Shown here: piece after piece, positions 53,988 through 63,308 of the stretch
How the letters are laid out: the number at the start of each line of letters is the position of its first letter
How positions within the stretch are numbered: position 1 is the first letter of the stretch
Source of the DNA: Eubacterium sp. An11
GTDB taxonomy: Bacteria > Bacillota > Clostridia > Lachnospirales > Lachnospiraceae
Reading direction: 5' to 3'
DNA: 64,000 nucleotides
Assembly: GCF_002161065.1 (NCBI RefSeq)
Contig: NZ_NFLV01000002.1
Coordinates: forward strand, 124,001 to 188,000
The notes under the pieces: model-generated
The model's input: the letters and a program-made list of their open reading frames with translations, nothing else
The model's database searches: none
Told to the model about the DNA's origin: nothing
Made by a program: the position numbers and the translations under genes

Positions 53988-54691
53988 AAGCTCTCATATC
54001 ACTGGAAATCAGACGAAGCAGTCTGCGGCCATATCACAGGGCAGCACTGATCTGTTCTGTCACTATGCTGTTTTTTTATTATTTTATGGCATCCATTCCT
54101 CTCATCGATCCGACAGAGACAGACATCGGACTGTTCTCTTCCTATGAATTTCTGTTCAGTCTGAATCATCTGCTGAGTATGGCTGCCTTTACCATTCTGG
54201 GATCAGTGATGGGCGCCCGTTTTATCGTGGAGGAATATACCGGCGCCAGAGCCATTTTGTTATTTTCTTACCCAGTCAGCCGGAGAAAAATCATGGGTGC
54301 CAAACTGTGCCTGGTCTTTTTCTATTCCACGGCCGCCATGCTGCTGTGCGGAATCGCAACCGGGTTTTTCTTTATGCTGACAGAGTGCTTCTTCCCCATC
54401 TGTACCGATACCATGACAGGCACCATGGCAGCATGGATTTTCTTTTCTCTTCTCTTTCATTCTCTGCTGGCTGGTTTTCTGGCACTGCTGTCTTCATGGA
54501 TCGGCTTTCTGAAAACATCCGTGCCTGTCACCATCGTATCCGGAGTTATCATCTCCTGTGTCGTGTGTCAGATATTGTCTGCTGTTTATATCTTCCATCC
54601 GGCACTTTTTCTGGTGACCGGCGTGGCGGCGGCCGGTGCCGTGACAGCCATAAAACATTTGTCTCGTTATGTGGAAAATATGGAAGTATAA
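53984..54691 (+). CDS. ABC transporter permease
   Basis: A 235-residue membrane protein with about six helices, the size and layout of ABC-2 family exporter permeases: GSVMGARFIVEEYTGARAIL in the first half and SYPVSRRKIMGAKLCL typical of that family. It works with the ATPase encoded just before it. The substrate is unknown: an antimicrobial peptide, lipid or other toxic compound is typical. Confidence 0.85.
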   Translation: MKALISLEIRRSSLRPYHRAALICSVTMLFFYYFMASIPLIDPTETDIGLFSSYEFLFSLNHLLSMAAFTILGSVMGARFIVEEYTGARAILLFSYPVSRRKIMGAKLCLVFFYSTAAMLLCGIATGFFFMLTECFFPICTDTMTGTMAAWIFFSLLFHSLLAGFLALLSSWIGFLKTSVPVTIVSGVIISCVVCQILSAVYIFHPALFLVTGVAAAGAVTAIKHLSRYVENMEV

Positions 54692-54748
54692 GCGCCGGCA
54701 GAAATGCCGGATTCTGAAAAACCTAGATATGAACGGAAAGGAATAAAA

Positions 54749-55996
54749 ATGAAACAGAAGCTTTTTACCCGAAATTTTATCTTTTTGATCGCGGGGCAGA
54801 CCAGCTCCCCGATTGGTAATTACACACTGAAATTTGCCTTGTCCATGTATGTGCTGGAAAGTACTGGTTCTGCCTCTGTGTTCGCAGGCCTTTTATCACT
54901 TTCCATACTTCCCACCATCCTTCTCTCCCCTTTTGGAGGGATTCTTGCCGACCGGGCCAACCGGCGAAATATCATGGCAGCGCTGGACGCCCTCTCCGGT
55001 CTGTCCGTGTTCCTGGCCAGCTTCGCCATGGCAGAAAGACGGGATATCATCGTCATCGGCGCACTGCTGGTGATTCTGTCCATGCTGGGAGCCTTCGAAT
55101 CTCCCACCGTGCAGGCCTGCATTCCGCAGATGCTTTCCGGCAGTAACATCGTAAAAGGAAATGCCATCGTCAATCAGGTTTCATCCATCACCTCCCTCAT
55201 CACCCCGTTCCTGGGAAGCGTTTTTTATGCGGCTTTTGGCATCTGCCCTGTCTTTTATGGGGCAGTCCTATGCTTTTTCCTCACGGCCCTGCTGGAATGT
55301 TTTATCCAGCTTGATTATCAAAAACCGGCAGACCACATGGGAATCGGCGCTATAATTAAAGAAGACTTCTCTGTCAGTATGCATTTTCTGCGCCGGGAGC
55401 AGCCAGATATTCTGAAACTGCTTCTGCTGGCGGCAGCCGTAAGTCTTTTTGTAGCCGGAACTGCCGTCGTTGGCTTTCCATACCTGGTGCGCACGGTTCT
55501 CGGACTTCCTGCCGCATATTACGGCGTTGCGGAGAGTGCCATGGGTGCGGCATCTATTCTGGGCAGCCTTTGTGTCATGGCGCTGGCGAAAAAAATCCGG
55601 CCGCCGCATCTTGTCGGCATACTGGCCGGTTTCGGCCTGTGCCTGTTTCCCTGCGGCCTTGCCTTTTTATTCCCCCTTCATGCCTTTACCCGCTATCTGA
55701 TCCTTCTTATTATGTTCTGCACCTGCCAGCTGGGATGCAGCCTGTTTTCCACCTATGCCATCTCCGTGATACAAGCCCATACACCGGAAGACCTGATGGG
55801 AAAGGTGATGTCTTATGTATTTACTCTCTCCCTATGCGCTCAGCCGGCCGGACAGATCATTTATGGCTTTCTGTTTGATCTGTTTTCTGACAGTGTCAGC
55901 CGGGTACTGGTTCCCAGCGGAGTTATCATTATCATCATCAGTCTGGCCTCCGCCAGATTTTTCAGACAGCTGGCAAAACCAGACTTTGACAGCTGA
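54749..55996 (+). CDS. MFS transporter (DHA/MdfA-like efflux type)
   Basis: A 415-residue protein with about 12 helices. Characteristic features are the loop FGGILADRANRRNIM (motif A-like) after helix 2, GAFESPTVQACIPQML, and QAHTPEDLMGKVMSYVFTLS in the second half. ATG 54749 has AAAGGA upstream; the ORF start 45 nt earlier has no ribosome-binding site. It is the last gene of the TetR-controlled cluster. It probably expels drugs or metabolites. Confidence 0.88.
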   Translation: MKQKLFTRNFIFLIAGQTSSPIGNYTLKFALSMYVLESTGSASVFAGLLSLSILPTILLSPFGGILADRANRRNIMAALDALSGLSVFLASFAMAERRDIIVIGALLVILSMLGAFESPTVQACIPQMLSGSNIVKGNAIVNQVSSITSLITPFLGSVFYAAFGICPVFYGAVLCFFLTALLECFIQLDYQKPADHMGIGAIIKEDFSVSMHFLRREQPDILKLLLLAAAVSLFVAGTAVVGFPYLVRTVLGLPAAYYGVAESAMGAASILGSLCVMALAKKIRPPHLVGILAGFGLCLFPCGLAFLFPLHAFTRYLILLIMFCTCQLGCSLFSTYAISVIQAHTPEDLMGKVMSYVFTLSLCAQPAGQIIYGFLFDLFSDSVSRVLVPSGVIIIIISLASARFFRQLAKPDFDS

Positions 55997-56037
55997 CATT
56001 CTCCGCATGCAGCCTGACTTTTAAACGTCGGCAACAG

Positions 56038-56124
56038 AAAAAAAGGACCATGACAGCGGTATCCTGCCCGAAAGCGGAATATCACATGGCATGGTTCTTT
56101 TCTCAGAATATTGGTCCTTTTTTT
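56038..56124. terminator. complex bidirectional terminator with alternative hairpins
   Basis: AAAAAAAGGACCA (56038-56050) mirrors TGGTCCTTTTTTT (56112-56124). Inside, GGACCATG (56045-56052) can pair instead with CATGGTTC (56090-56097), which also ends in a T-run. The two stems exclude each other. It lies between the convergent MFS and LRR genes. Confidence 0.6.
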
Positions 56125-56133
56125 CAGAACATT

Positions 56134-57240
56134 TTAAAATGTTTTGTTATAATTCTTCATATTTTTCTTAATGACAATTTTGCCTTTGAAACCAAACTTC
56201 TTCAGCTGTTTCCTGACCGAAGCATTTCTGACATAGATTGTACTGGACTTTGGCGCGCCCTTCAGATTACCCTTTTTCAGGTTCTTACTGTACAGATAGA
56301 TCTTTTTGACGCTCTTGATCTTTTTCTCCACATAATTATAGTGAATCTCTTTCACCTGTGCCGGCACATAAACCGTTTTTACTTTTGGATTACCTTCCAT
56401 CCATCCCCAGTGGAAGATATCCATTTTCTTTCCAAAACGAATCTTTCTAAGATTCGGCAGATTATTTATCGTATCTGTTCTGATTTCGGTCACTGAATCC
56501 GGAAGATAAAGCTTCTCAATGGAAGTGTTATGGCTGAGACCGCTTCCCGCGATCTTCTTCACGCCTTTTCTCACACAGTATACCCGGCTGCCGTTGACCA
56601 CATCGTAGAGCGTCTTCCCGTCTTTGGAATAAATATCTTTTCCGATGACCTTCATATATGGATTGGCGCTGTCAATGGTCACCTGGAGAGACGGACAGTT
56701 TTTAATATCAAGATTATAATCCGAAATCCTGGACCCGAGATGGAGAGTCTTCAGCTTCGGACACTGGTTATAGTAGGCGTCCAGCATGTTGTTGGAATCT
56801 TCCAGCACCACTTCCTCCAGCTGATCAAACTGATAAGCCATGCCCTGCACCAGTACCCCTTTGGCAATGGTTATCTTTTTCAGGCAGGCATAGTACGAAC
56901 GTTTCTGGTCCGGAATGTTCACCGTTTTCCAGGCAAGACGGTCAAAAGACGGCCTTCTCTGATCATAGGTTCCCATATCCCCCCAGTAAAATTGTCTCAC
57001 ACGATATGTTTTTCCATTGTATTCCACTGTGGAAGGAATATAGAGTTCACTTTTCAAATGATCCCCCCGCACCCGGTCAATGGATGCCACGGCATTCTGA
57101 GGTCTTGTCAGATTATATTCTACCCCGTCAATAAACACTGATGACAAATCTTCTGCGGATACCGGTGTTTTTACTGCCAGAAACAGGCCAAACACCAGCA
57201 GAAGAAAACAGGCCACGGTATATTTTTTGATTGCTTTCAT
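56134..57240 (-). CDS. secreted BspA-like leucine-rich-repeat protein (1)
   Basis: A 368-residue exported protein with a signal peptide (about 1-29). It has about six LRR_5 (BspA-type) repeats recognisable by lines such as LEEVVLEDSNN, LKTLHLGSR, SIEKLYLPDSVTEI and VKTVYVPAQVKEI. The ending is VRNASVRKQLKKFGFKGKIVI, which is almost shared with its neighbour. Such proteins lie at the cell surface and may bind host or microbial ligands; the role here is unknown. No LPXTG anchor is seen. The second copy (57329-58423) is related but distinct. Confidence 0.85.
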   Translation of the reverse strand: MKAIKKYTVACFLLLVFGLFLAVKTPVSAEDLSSVFIDGVEYNLTRPQNAVASIDRVRGDHLKSELYIPSTVEYNGKTYRVRQFYWGDMGTYDQRRPSFDRLAWKTVNIPDQKRSYYACLKKITIAKGVLVQGMAYQFDQLEEVVLEDSNNMLDAYYNQCPKLKTLHLGSRISDYNLDIKNCPSLQVTIDSANPYMKVIGKDIYSKDGKTLYDVVNGSRVYCVRKGVKKIAGSGLSHNTSIEKLYLPDSVTEIRTDTINNLPNLRKIRFGKKMDIFHWGWMEGNPKVKTVYVPAQVKEIHYNYVEKKIKSVKKIYLYSKNLKKGNLKGAPKSSTIYVRNASVRKQLKKFGFKGKIVIKKNMKNYNKTF

Positions 57241-57328
57241 TGTAATCTCCTTTCTGTCCTCCGTAAACGTTTTATTTCGGCTTATCTTTCATACAAGAAT
57301 TCCGCTCATAAACATTCTACAATATTGC

Positions 57329-58423
57329 CTATAAGATGAAAATTTTTCCTTTAAAACCATACTGGCGAAGCTGATTTCTTACCTTGCTGTTTCGCACATA
57401 AACTTTGCATTTTGAAGAAAGGCTGCTAAAATTTCCCTTTTTCAGACTTTTCGCGCGAATGGTTATCTTTTTGAATTTGTTAAAGGCATTTCCTCCAAAT
57501 TCACCTGTAAACGTGCGCATCTTCTTCGGCAGATCCAGCTTTTTAAGTTTTGTGGAGTGTTTGAAAACTCCTGCGTTGAGCTTCTTTACAGATTTACTCA
57601 TGCGGACAGAGCGGAGATTATCCATACACCCCATGGCATGATCTCCAATCTTCTTCACAGAGTTTGGAATGTATACACTCTTAATCTGGTTATTACCATT
57701 GAGCGCATATTCTTCAATCTTTGTCACGCCTTTTCTTACCCGGTAATTCTTTACATTATTGGTCACATTATAAAGGATTTTTCCGTCTTTGGAGTATACA
57801 TCATTGTCAATGACCCGGAAATACGGGCTTCTCTCATCGACAGTGATCGTCACAGACGGACACCTCTTAATATCCACAGCACTTCTCTTGTTCTCCGATG
57901 TGCGGTAATCCGCCGGAATATACACGTTTTTCAGTTTCGGACAGTTATAGTAATAGATGCCATACGGATAAGAAATTTTTCCTTCAAAAGAGACTTCTTC
58001 CAGGTTCGGGAAATTGACGGCCCGTCCGACCACGTCCACATCCGATGCGATGGTGACCTTGCGAAGATTCTGATGCACCGGGATATATTTGTCCATATCC
58101 AGCTCTTCCCAGCCATCCCCGTATCCTCTTTCTCTGCTGACAAATTCGTCATCATCCCACTCAAAAGTAGCGATAGGATAATATTCTCCCTGGTACTCTA
58201 CTTCATTGCGCACATAGACTTCTGTCTGTGTGGAGATTTCATCCAGCCGTGCCTCTCCGTATGATCCGCTGTCCGGATCTTCCAGAGTATATACCACTCC
58301 GTCTATGGACACCGTCACCTCATCTTCGGCTGCTTTCGTCTCCATCGGAGAAACGGCCAGAAGCACCGCCGCCGCAAATGCGCTGAAAACAATGGATGCA
58401 AAATAATTTGTGAATTTTTTCAT
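57329..58423 (-). CDS. secreted BspA-like leucine-rich-repeat protein (2)
   Basis: A 364-residue paralogue of the protein at 56134. Signal peptide MKKFTNYFASIVFSAFAAAV, then a domain with ISIDGVVYTLEDP-like start (VTVSIDGVVYTLEDPDSGSY), repeats such as LEEVSFEGKISYPYGIYY, IKSVYIPNSVKKI and LRSVRMSKSVKKL, and the ending VRNSKVRNQLRQYGFKGKIFI. ATG 58423 is chosen because GGAGGAAAAGGAG lies just upstream and a signal peptide follows. Probably a tandem duplication. Confidence 0.85.
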   Translation of the reverse strand: MKKFTNYFASIVFSAFAAAVLLAVSPMETKAAEDEVTVSIDGVVYTLEDPDSGSYGEARLDEISTQTEVYVRNEVEYQGEYYPIATFEWDDDEFVSRERGYGDGWEELDMDKYIPVHQNLRKVTIASDVDVVGRAVNFPNLEEVSFEGKISYPYGIYYYNCPKLKNVYIPADYRTSENKRSAVDIKRCPSVTITVDERSPYFRVIDNDVYSKDGKILYNVTNNVKNYRVRKGVTKIEEYALNGNNQIKSVYIPNSVKKIGDHAMGCMDNLRSVRMSKSVKKLNAGVFKHSTKLKKLDLPKKMRTFTGEFGGNAFNKFKKITIRAKSLKKGNFSSLSSKCKVYVRNSKVRNQLRQYGFKGKIFIL

Positions 58424-58492
58424 TCTCCTTTTCCTCCTGTCAATTATGAAATCTTTTATTTTACTGCCGGAAAACACTCTGACTTTCATCAG

Positions 58493-59074
58493 CTATACCG
58501 GCACATTTAACGATTCCGCCACTTCCTCCATGGCCTCCTCCATAAAGCTCTGCCTGGTCACCTCATCGATATCCGGCAGCTCCTCGATGGAAGATACTCC
58601 AAAACAACGCAGGAACTCTTCCGTGGTACCGAAAACGATCGGTTTTCCGATGGTATCCAGACGTCCCAGCTCCTTTACCAGCTTGTACTCCACCAGCTTG
58701 TTGACGGCAAAGTCACACTTCACCCCGCGGATGGCCTCAATCTCCTGCTTGGTTACCGGCTGTTTGTATGCGATAATGGAGAGCGTCTCCAGCATCACAT
58801 CCGTAAGAGAACGCTTCTTCGGCTGGCTGACCAGCTTACGCACATAGTCATAAGTCTCAATCTTGGTACAAATCTGCCAGGAATCATCCAGCTCAATGAG
58901 ACAGATGCCTCTCTCTTCTTCTTTCGCATACTGTTCTTTCATCTCAAGAAGAATCTCCCGGAGCGGTTCCCTGTCCATTTCCAGCACATTCATGAGCTGC
59001 TCCAGGGGAACAGAACGCCCCATGGTAAACAGAATTGCCTCAATAATGCCTTTTATTTTCTTTTTATCTTCCAA
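58493..59074 (-). CDS. scpB: segregation and condensation protein B
   Basis: A 193-residue kleisin-associated winged-helix protein that works with ScpA and SMC in chromosome condensation: MEDKKKIKGIIEAILFTMGR start, VMLETLSIIAYKQPVTKQEIE and IRGVKCDFAVNKLVEY. It follows scpA after a 33-nt gap on the same strand. Length is normal for the family. Confidence 0.95.
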   Translation of the reverse strand: MEDKKKIKGIIEAILFTMGRSVPLEQLMNVLEMDREPLREILLEMKEQYAKEEERGICLIELDDSWQICTKIETYDYVRKLVSQPKKRSLTDVMLETLSIIAYKQPVTKQEIEAIRGVKCDFAVNKLVEYKLVKELGRLDTIGKPIVFGTTEEFLRCFGVSSIEELPDIDEVTRQSFMEEAMEEVAESLNVPV

Positions 59075-59107
59075 ACCTTACTGCTTCCTTCCTGTTGATT
59101 ATTTCCC

Positions 59108-59851
59108 TCATGCATCCACCGCATCCATATATATTTCGCCAAAATTACTCTCCTGACTGACAGTAACCTGTCCCACTTTCATAAGCTCCAGCACCGCAAG
59201 AAACGTCACAATGACCATTTCTTTGGTGGGCTGGATGTCAAGAAGGGTACGGAAATTAATTCTCCGAAGACCATGTATCTGACGTCGGATGTCTCTCATG
59301 CGGTCCTCCACCTTATATTTCTCCTTCTCAATCTTTCCGAAGCGGCTGCGCACCGGATCTTCCCGGTCTTTCTTTCTTCGCATGACCATCTGAAAAATCT
59401 GATTCAATTTCTCCAAAGTCACATCTCCCACAATCTCCGAAGGCTTCACGGGTTCTTCGTACTCCCTGATCTCTTTCGGGATGGTCTCCGGCTTATAAAA
59501 AACCTTCTCCGCGTCCACACTCATGTCTTTCAGTTCTCCGGCGGCATACCGGCACATTTTATATTCCACCAGCCGCTGCACCAGTTCCTCCCTCGGATCT
59601 TCTTCCTCCTCTTTTTCTTCTTTGGGAAGAAGCATCCGGGACTTGATCTTCAGAAGAGTCGCCGCCATGACCAGGAACTCACTCATGGATTCCATGGAAG
59701 TGCTCCTCTCCATCTCCTGTATGTACTCCATGTACTGATTGGTAATCTCCACAATAGGGATATCATAAATACTTACTTTATTTTTTTCAATGAGATGCAA
59801 AAGAAGGTCCAGCGGACCTTCAAATGCCTCAAGCTTTACATCGATTTTCAT
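59108..59851 (-). CDS. scpA: segregation and condensation protein A
   Basis: A 247-residue kleisin that closes the SMC ring: N-terminal KLEAFEGPLDLLLHLIEKNK, the ISIYDIPIVEITNQY-type block, and a C-terminal winged helix with VIVTFLAVLELMKVGQVTV. It overlaps the 3' end of glgB by 23 nt, so its start lies inside the upstream gene, which is unusual for scpA. Confidence 0.95.
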   Translation of the reverse strand: MKIDVKLEAFEGPLDLLLHLIEKNKVSIYDIPIVEITNQYMEYIQEMERSTSMESMSEFLVMAATLLKIKSRMLLPKEEKEEEEDPREELVQRLVEYKMCRYAAGELKDMSVDAEKVFYKPETIPKEIREYEEPVKPSEIVGDVTLEKLNQIFQMVMRRKKDREDPVRSRFGKIEKEKYKVEDRMRDIRRQIHGLRRINFRTLLDIQPTKEMVIVTFLAVLELMKVGQVTVSQESNFGEIYMDAVDA

Positions 59852-61745
59852 TCTCTGACCGTAATCCTTTTGTCAAACTCGTATCCTGAAAATGTGTGAG
59901 TCTGCGTGTTTCTTCTTTCGGCTCCGGCAAAAACTCCACACGGTACACGATAGCCGCCAGCGCAGGGACCACGATGCCAAACTTCCGTTTCCACCATTTG
60001 TATCCCTTGATCTGAGCCGGTATATCTTCTTTCGGGCCATCAAAATAACCGCCGTATTCCTTTCTCTCTCCGGAAAGGACCTCGTGAAGCACCGCATTTC
60101 TGTCATAGCCGAATTCAAAATTATTATACTGCTCATCGCTCATGTTGATAACGACGATAAAGTTCTGTCCCGCTGACATTCTTTCATAGACATACACCCG
60201 CTCTTCGGCGGCATCCGCTTCCAGCCATCGGAAACAGGCGGAATTATATTCTCCGTCATAGAAAGCCGGTTCCGTTAAATACAGATGCTGCAGATCCTTC
60301 ATGAAGCGCTTAAAATCACTGTGTTTCGGATACTCCAGCAGGGACCAGTCACATTCTCTTTTCTCGTCCCACTCCCGGAACTGCCCGATTTCATTGCCCA
60401 TGAAATTCAATTTTTTACCCGGGCGCGTAAACATATACGTATATAAAGTCTTCGCCTGCTGGAACTTAAAGTCATAATCGCCCCACATCTTCTGCAGAAT
60501 GGTTGCCTTTCCATGCACCACCTCATCATGGGACAATGGCAGCAGATAGTGTTCATTATAAAAATACATCATGGAAAATGTAAAGGTATGATAGCGGTAC
60601 TTTCTGTCGTGAGGATGGATCTTGAAATATTCCAGAGTATCGTTCATCCAGCCCATATCCCATTTGTAATCAAATCCGAGACCGTCGTATTCCACCGGAG
60701 CCGTCACCTTCGGATAGTTGGTGGAATCCTCCGCGATGAGCATGGCCGTCGGATGTCTCCTCTGCAGTCCCTGGTTCATGCCGCGGATGAACTCGATAGC
60801 CCCTTCGTTGACACCTCTGGCTGCATCTCCCGACCAGAAAATCGCATTGCTGATGGCATCCATCCTGAGCCCGTCAAAATGGAACCGGGTCAGCCAGAAA
60901 TCCGCCGCCGACTGCAGGAAGCTCCGCACTTCTCCCCGGAAATAATTAAAATTACAGGTCCCCCATTCACTGCGTCCCGTATCGTCTGCCGGATGCTCAT
61001 ACAGCGCTGTTCCGTCAAAATAACTTAACGCATAGTCATTGACCACAAAATGCACCGGCACAAAGTCCATGATCACGCCGATCCCCGCCTGATGGAAAAT
61101 GTCCACCATCTCCATCAGATCCTCTGCCGTTCCATACCGGGAAGTCGGACAGAAGAATCCACTCACCTGATACCCCCAGGAGCCGTCAAACGGATGCTCC
61201 GAGAGCGGCAGGAACTCCACATGAGTATACCCCATTTCCTTCACATAGTCCACCAAAAGATGTGCCAGTTCCTGATAGGTATACCAGTCATCTTCTCCTT
61301 CGCCCTTTTTCTTCCAGGAGCCCGCATGCACCTCATAGATATTCAGCGGCTGATTATAGTTCTTCGTCCGCTTTCTCATCCACTCCCAGTCATGGAACGA
61401 ATAGGTGTCAAGATCACGGATGATCGCCGCCGTGTCAGGACGAAGCTCCGAACCAAACCCGTAAGGGTCAAACCTGTCCTCAATCCTGCCGCTCTTCTGA
61501 TAAATCCGGTACTTGTACATCATACCCGGGCGTGCATCCTTATTGATCACCTCAAAGATTCCGGACTGTCCCTCCTGGTGCATCTCATCTTCACTGCCAT
61601 CCCACTGGTTAAACTCTCCAATGACTTCTATCTTTTCCGCGTTGGGCGCATAAACCCGGAACAGCACGCCTTCCGTAAGAGGATGCGCTCCAAAGAACTC
61701 GTAAGCATTAAAAGCTCTTCCCGTGTAAAATTCATGCAGTATCAT
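59829..61745 (-). CDS. glgB: 1,4-alpha-glucan branching enzyme
   Basis: A 638-residue GH13 enzyme that introduces alpha-1,6 branches into glycogen. It has the CBM48 N-terminal module, then the four GH13 regions: DFVPVHFV, GLRMDAISN (nucleophile Asp), AEDSTNYP (acid/base Glu) and LPLSHDEVVHG. ATG 61745 is chosen because GGAG lies 9 nt upstream; the ATG three codons earlier abuts it. No other glycogen genes are in the window. It is transcribed just ahead of scpA, overlapping it. Confidence 0.93.
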   Translation of the reverse strand: MILHEFYTGRAFNAYEFFGAHPLTEGVLFRVYAPNAEKIEVIGEFNQWDGSEDEMHQEGQSGIFEVINKDARPGMMYKYRIYQKSGRIEDRFDPYGFGSELRPDTAAIIRDLDTYSFHDWEWMRKRTKNYNQPLNIYEVHAGSWKKKGEGEDDWYTYQELAHLLVDYVKEMGYTHVEFLPLSEHPFDGSWGYQVSGFFCPTSRYGTAEDLMEMVDIFHQAGIGVIMDFVPVHFVVNDYALSYFDGTALYEHPADDTGRSEWGTCNFNYFRGEVRSFLQSAADFWLTRFHFDGLRMDAISNAIFWSGDAARGVNEGAIEFIRGMNQGLQRRHPTAMLIAEDSTNYPKVTAPVEYDGLGFDYKWDMGWMNDTLEYFKIHPHDRKYRYHTFTFSMMYFYNEHYLLPLSHDEVVHGKATILQKMWGDYDFKFQQAKTLYTYMFTRPGKKLNFMGNEIGQFREWDEKRECDWSLLEYPKHSDFKRFMKDLQHLYLTEPAFYDGEYNSACFRWLEADAAEERVYVYERMSAGQNFIVVINMSDEQYNNFEFGYDRNAVLHEVLSGERKEYGGYFDGPKEDIPAQIKGYKWWKRKFGIVVPALAAIVYRVEFLPEPKEETRRLTHFQDTSLTKGLRSENENRCKA

Positions 61746-61899
61746 AGATTTCATCTCCTTTTTCCCTCTTCTTATCTCCGGTTACGGCCGGAAAACTATC
61801 TATACAGATTTTAAACATTTTCTGCTGAAATAGCAACAAAGAAATGCATATTTTTAGACAAATCCCATAAACTGTACTAAATTCTATCTGGAGATTTCT

Positions 61900-63237
61900 A
61901 TGAACCACTATCTTGTCCGAAAAAATATCTTTCGCATGTTATCGTTCTTCTCTGTCCTTCTTCTCCTGTTCCTGCCGGCTGTTCCGTCTTCCGCCGTCAG
62001 CGCTTCATTTGACAATGCCGCTTTCCCCTCTCCCGGAAATGTTCTGGCGGAAACTCCCGCCGATGGCTCCTCATCTTCCGCAAGCGGCAGCTCTGCCAGC
62101 GAAAATACTGCTGCCGGCACAGAAAGTTCTTCTTCCGGCGACGACACAGCCGGCGCAGGAACCGGCTTTCACGTAGACGCTCCCTGCGCCATCGTCATGG
62201 AAGCTTCCACCGGCACCGTTCTCTATGAACAGGACGCTGACCTGCAGAAACCGCCGGCCAGCGTCACCAAAGTCATGACCCTCCTTCTGATTTTTGAAGC
62301 CCTCGACGCCGGACAGATCAGTCTCACAGATACCGTCACTACCAGCGAACACGCCGCTTCCATGGGCGGCTCCCAGGTATTCCTGGAAGCCGGAGAATCC
62401 CAGACTGTGGAGACCATGATCAAATGCATCGCCGTGGCATCGGGGAATGACGCATGTGTGGCTATGGCCGAATACATCGCCGGCAGTGAAGATGCCTTCG
62501 TGGCCAAAATGAACGAGCGTGCCGCCGCTCTCGGCATGACAAACACCCACTTTGTCAACTGCTGTGGTCTGGACGCCGACGGGCATTATACATCTGCCAG
62601 GGATATCGCCATCATGTCCCGGGAGCTGACCATAAACCATCCGGAAATCTTTGATTATACCACCATCTGGATGGAGAACATCACCCATGTCACCACCCGG
62701 GGTTCCTCAGAATTCGGTCTCACCAACACCAACAAACTGATCCGCCAGTATGAGGGAGCCACCGGCTTAAAAACCGGCAGCACATCCAAAGCCGGATTCT
62801 GCCTGAGCGCCACCGCCACCCGAAACGACATTTCTTTAATCGCGGTGGTCATGGGCTGCGACAGCTCCAAAGCGAGAATCGCCGCCTCCGCCTCCCTCCT
62901 TGACTACGGATTTTCCGTCTGCCGGATCTTCACCGATAACAATCCACCCGCCCTGCCTGCCGTCCCTGTCCGCGGCGGCACCGCCGAAGAGATCACCTGC
63001 CGCTATGAGCGGAACTTCTCCCATGTGGCGACCTCCGACCTGGACGAATCGAAAATAGAAAAGAAACTGGTCATGGACGATACCGTCAAGGCTCCCGTCA
63101 AAGAAGGCCAGAAAATCGGCACCCTGGACTACTACTATGACGGCACAAAACTTGGCAGCGTCGCCGTCCTGTCCGGAGAAACTGTTCCAAAAGCACATTA
63201 TACGGATTATTTTCAGCGGCTGGTGCTGGCGCTGTGA
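61900..63237 (+). CDS. D-alanyl-D-alanine carboxypeptidase (PBP5/DacF-like, S11 family)
   Basis: A 445-residue exported penicillin-binding protein that trims the terminal D-alanine from peptidoglycan stems. Signal peptide, then a Ser/Ala-rich linker (about 55-90), then the S11 domain: SxxK in PPASVTKVMTLL, SGN in VASGNDACVAMAEY, and KTG in GLKTGSTSKAGFC. A C-terminal beta domain follows (PVKEGQKIGTLDYYYDGTKL). GGAG lies 7 nt before the ATG. It resembles the DacF type; a role in vegetative wall or spore wall is not decided. It is divergent from glgB. Confidence 0.93.
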   Translation: MNHYLVRKNIFRMLSFFSVLLLLFLPAVPSSAVSASFDNAAFPSPGNVLAETPADGSSSSASGSSASENTAAGTESSSSGDDTAGAGTGFHVDAPCAIVMEASTGTVLYEQDADLQKPPASVTKVMTLLLIFEALDAGQISLTDTVTTSEHAASMGGSQVFLEAGESQTVETMIKCIAVASGNDACVAMAEYIAGSEDAFVAKMNERAAALGMTNTHFVNCCGLDADGHYTSARDIAIMSRELTINHPEIFDYTTIWMENITHVTTRGSSEFGLTNTNKLIRQYEGATGLKTGSTSKAGFCLSATATRNDISLIAVVMGCDSSKARIAASASLLDYGFSVCRIFTDNNPPALPAVPVRGGTAEEITCRYERNFSHVATSDLDESKIEKKLVMDDTVKAPVKEGQKIGTLDYYYDGTKLGSVAVLSGETVPKAHYTDYFQRLVLAL

Positions 63238-63308
63238 GGCAGCGGCATATTACAAAAAGAAGGGGCATTCCGATATGCTCCCTTCTTCTTAATTCTTATT
63301 ATGATACT

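Noticed and set aside
61050-61814. A 254-codon plus-strand open frame opposite glgB
   Set aside because: Shadow of glgB; no independent evidence.
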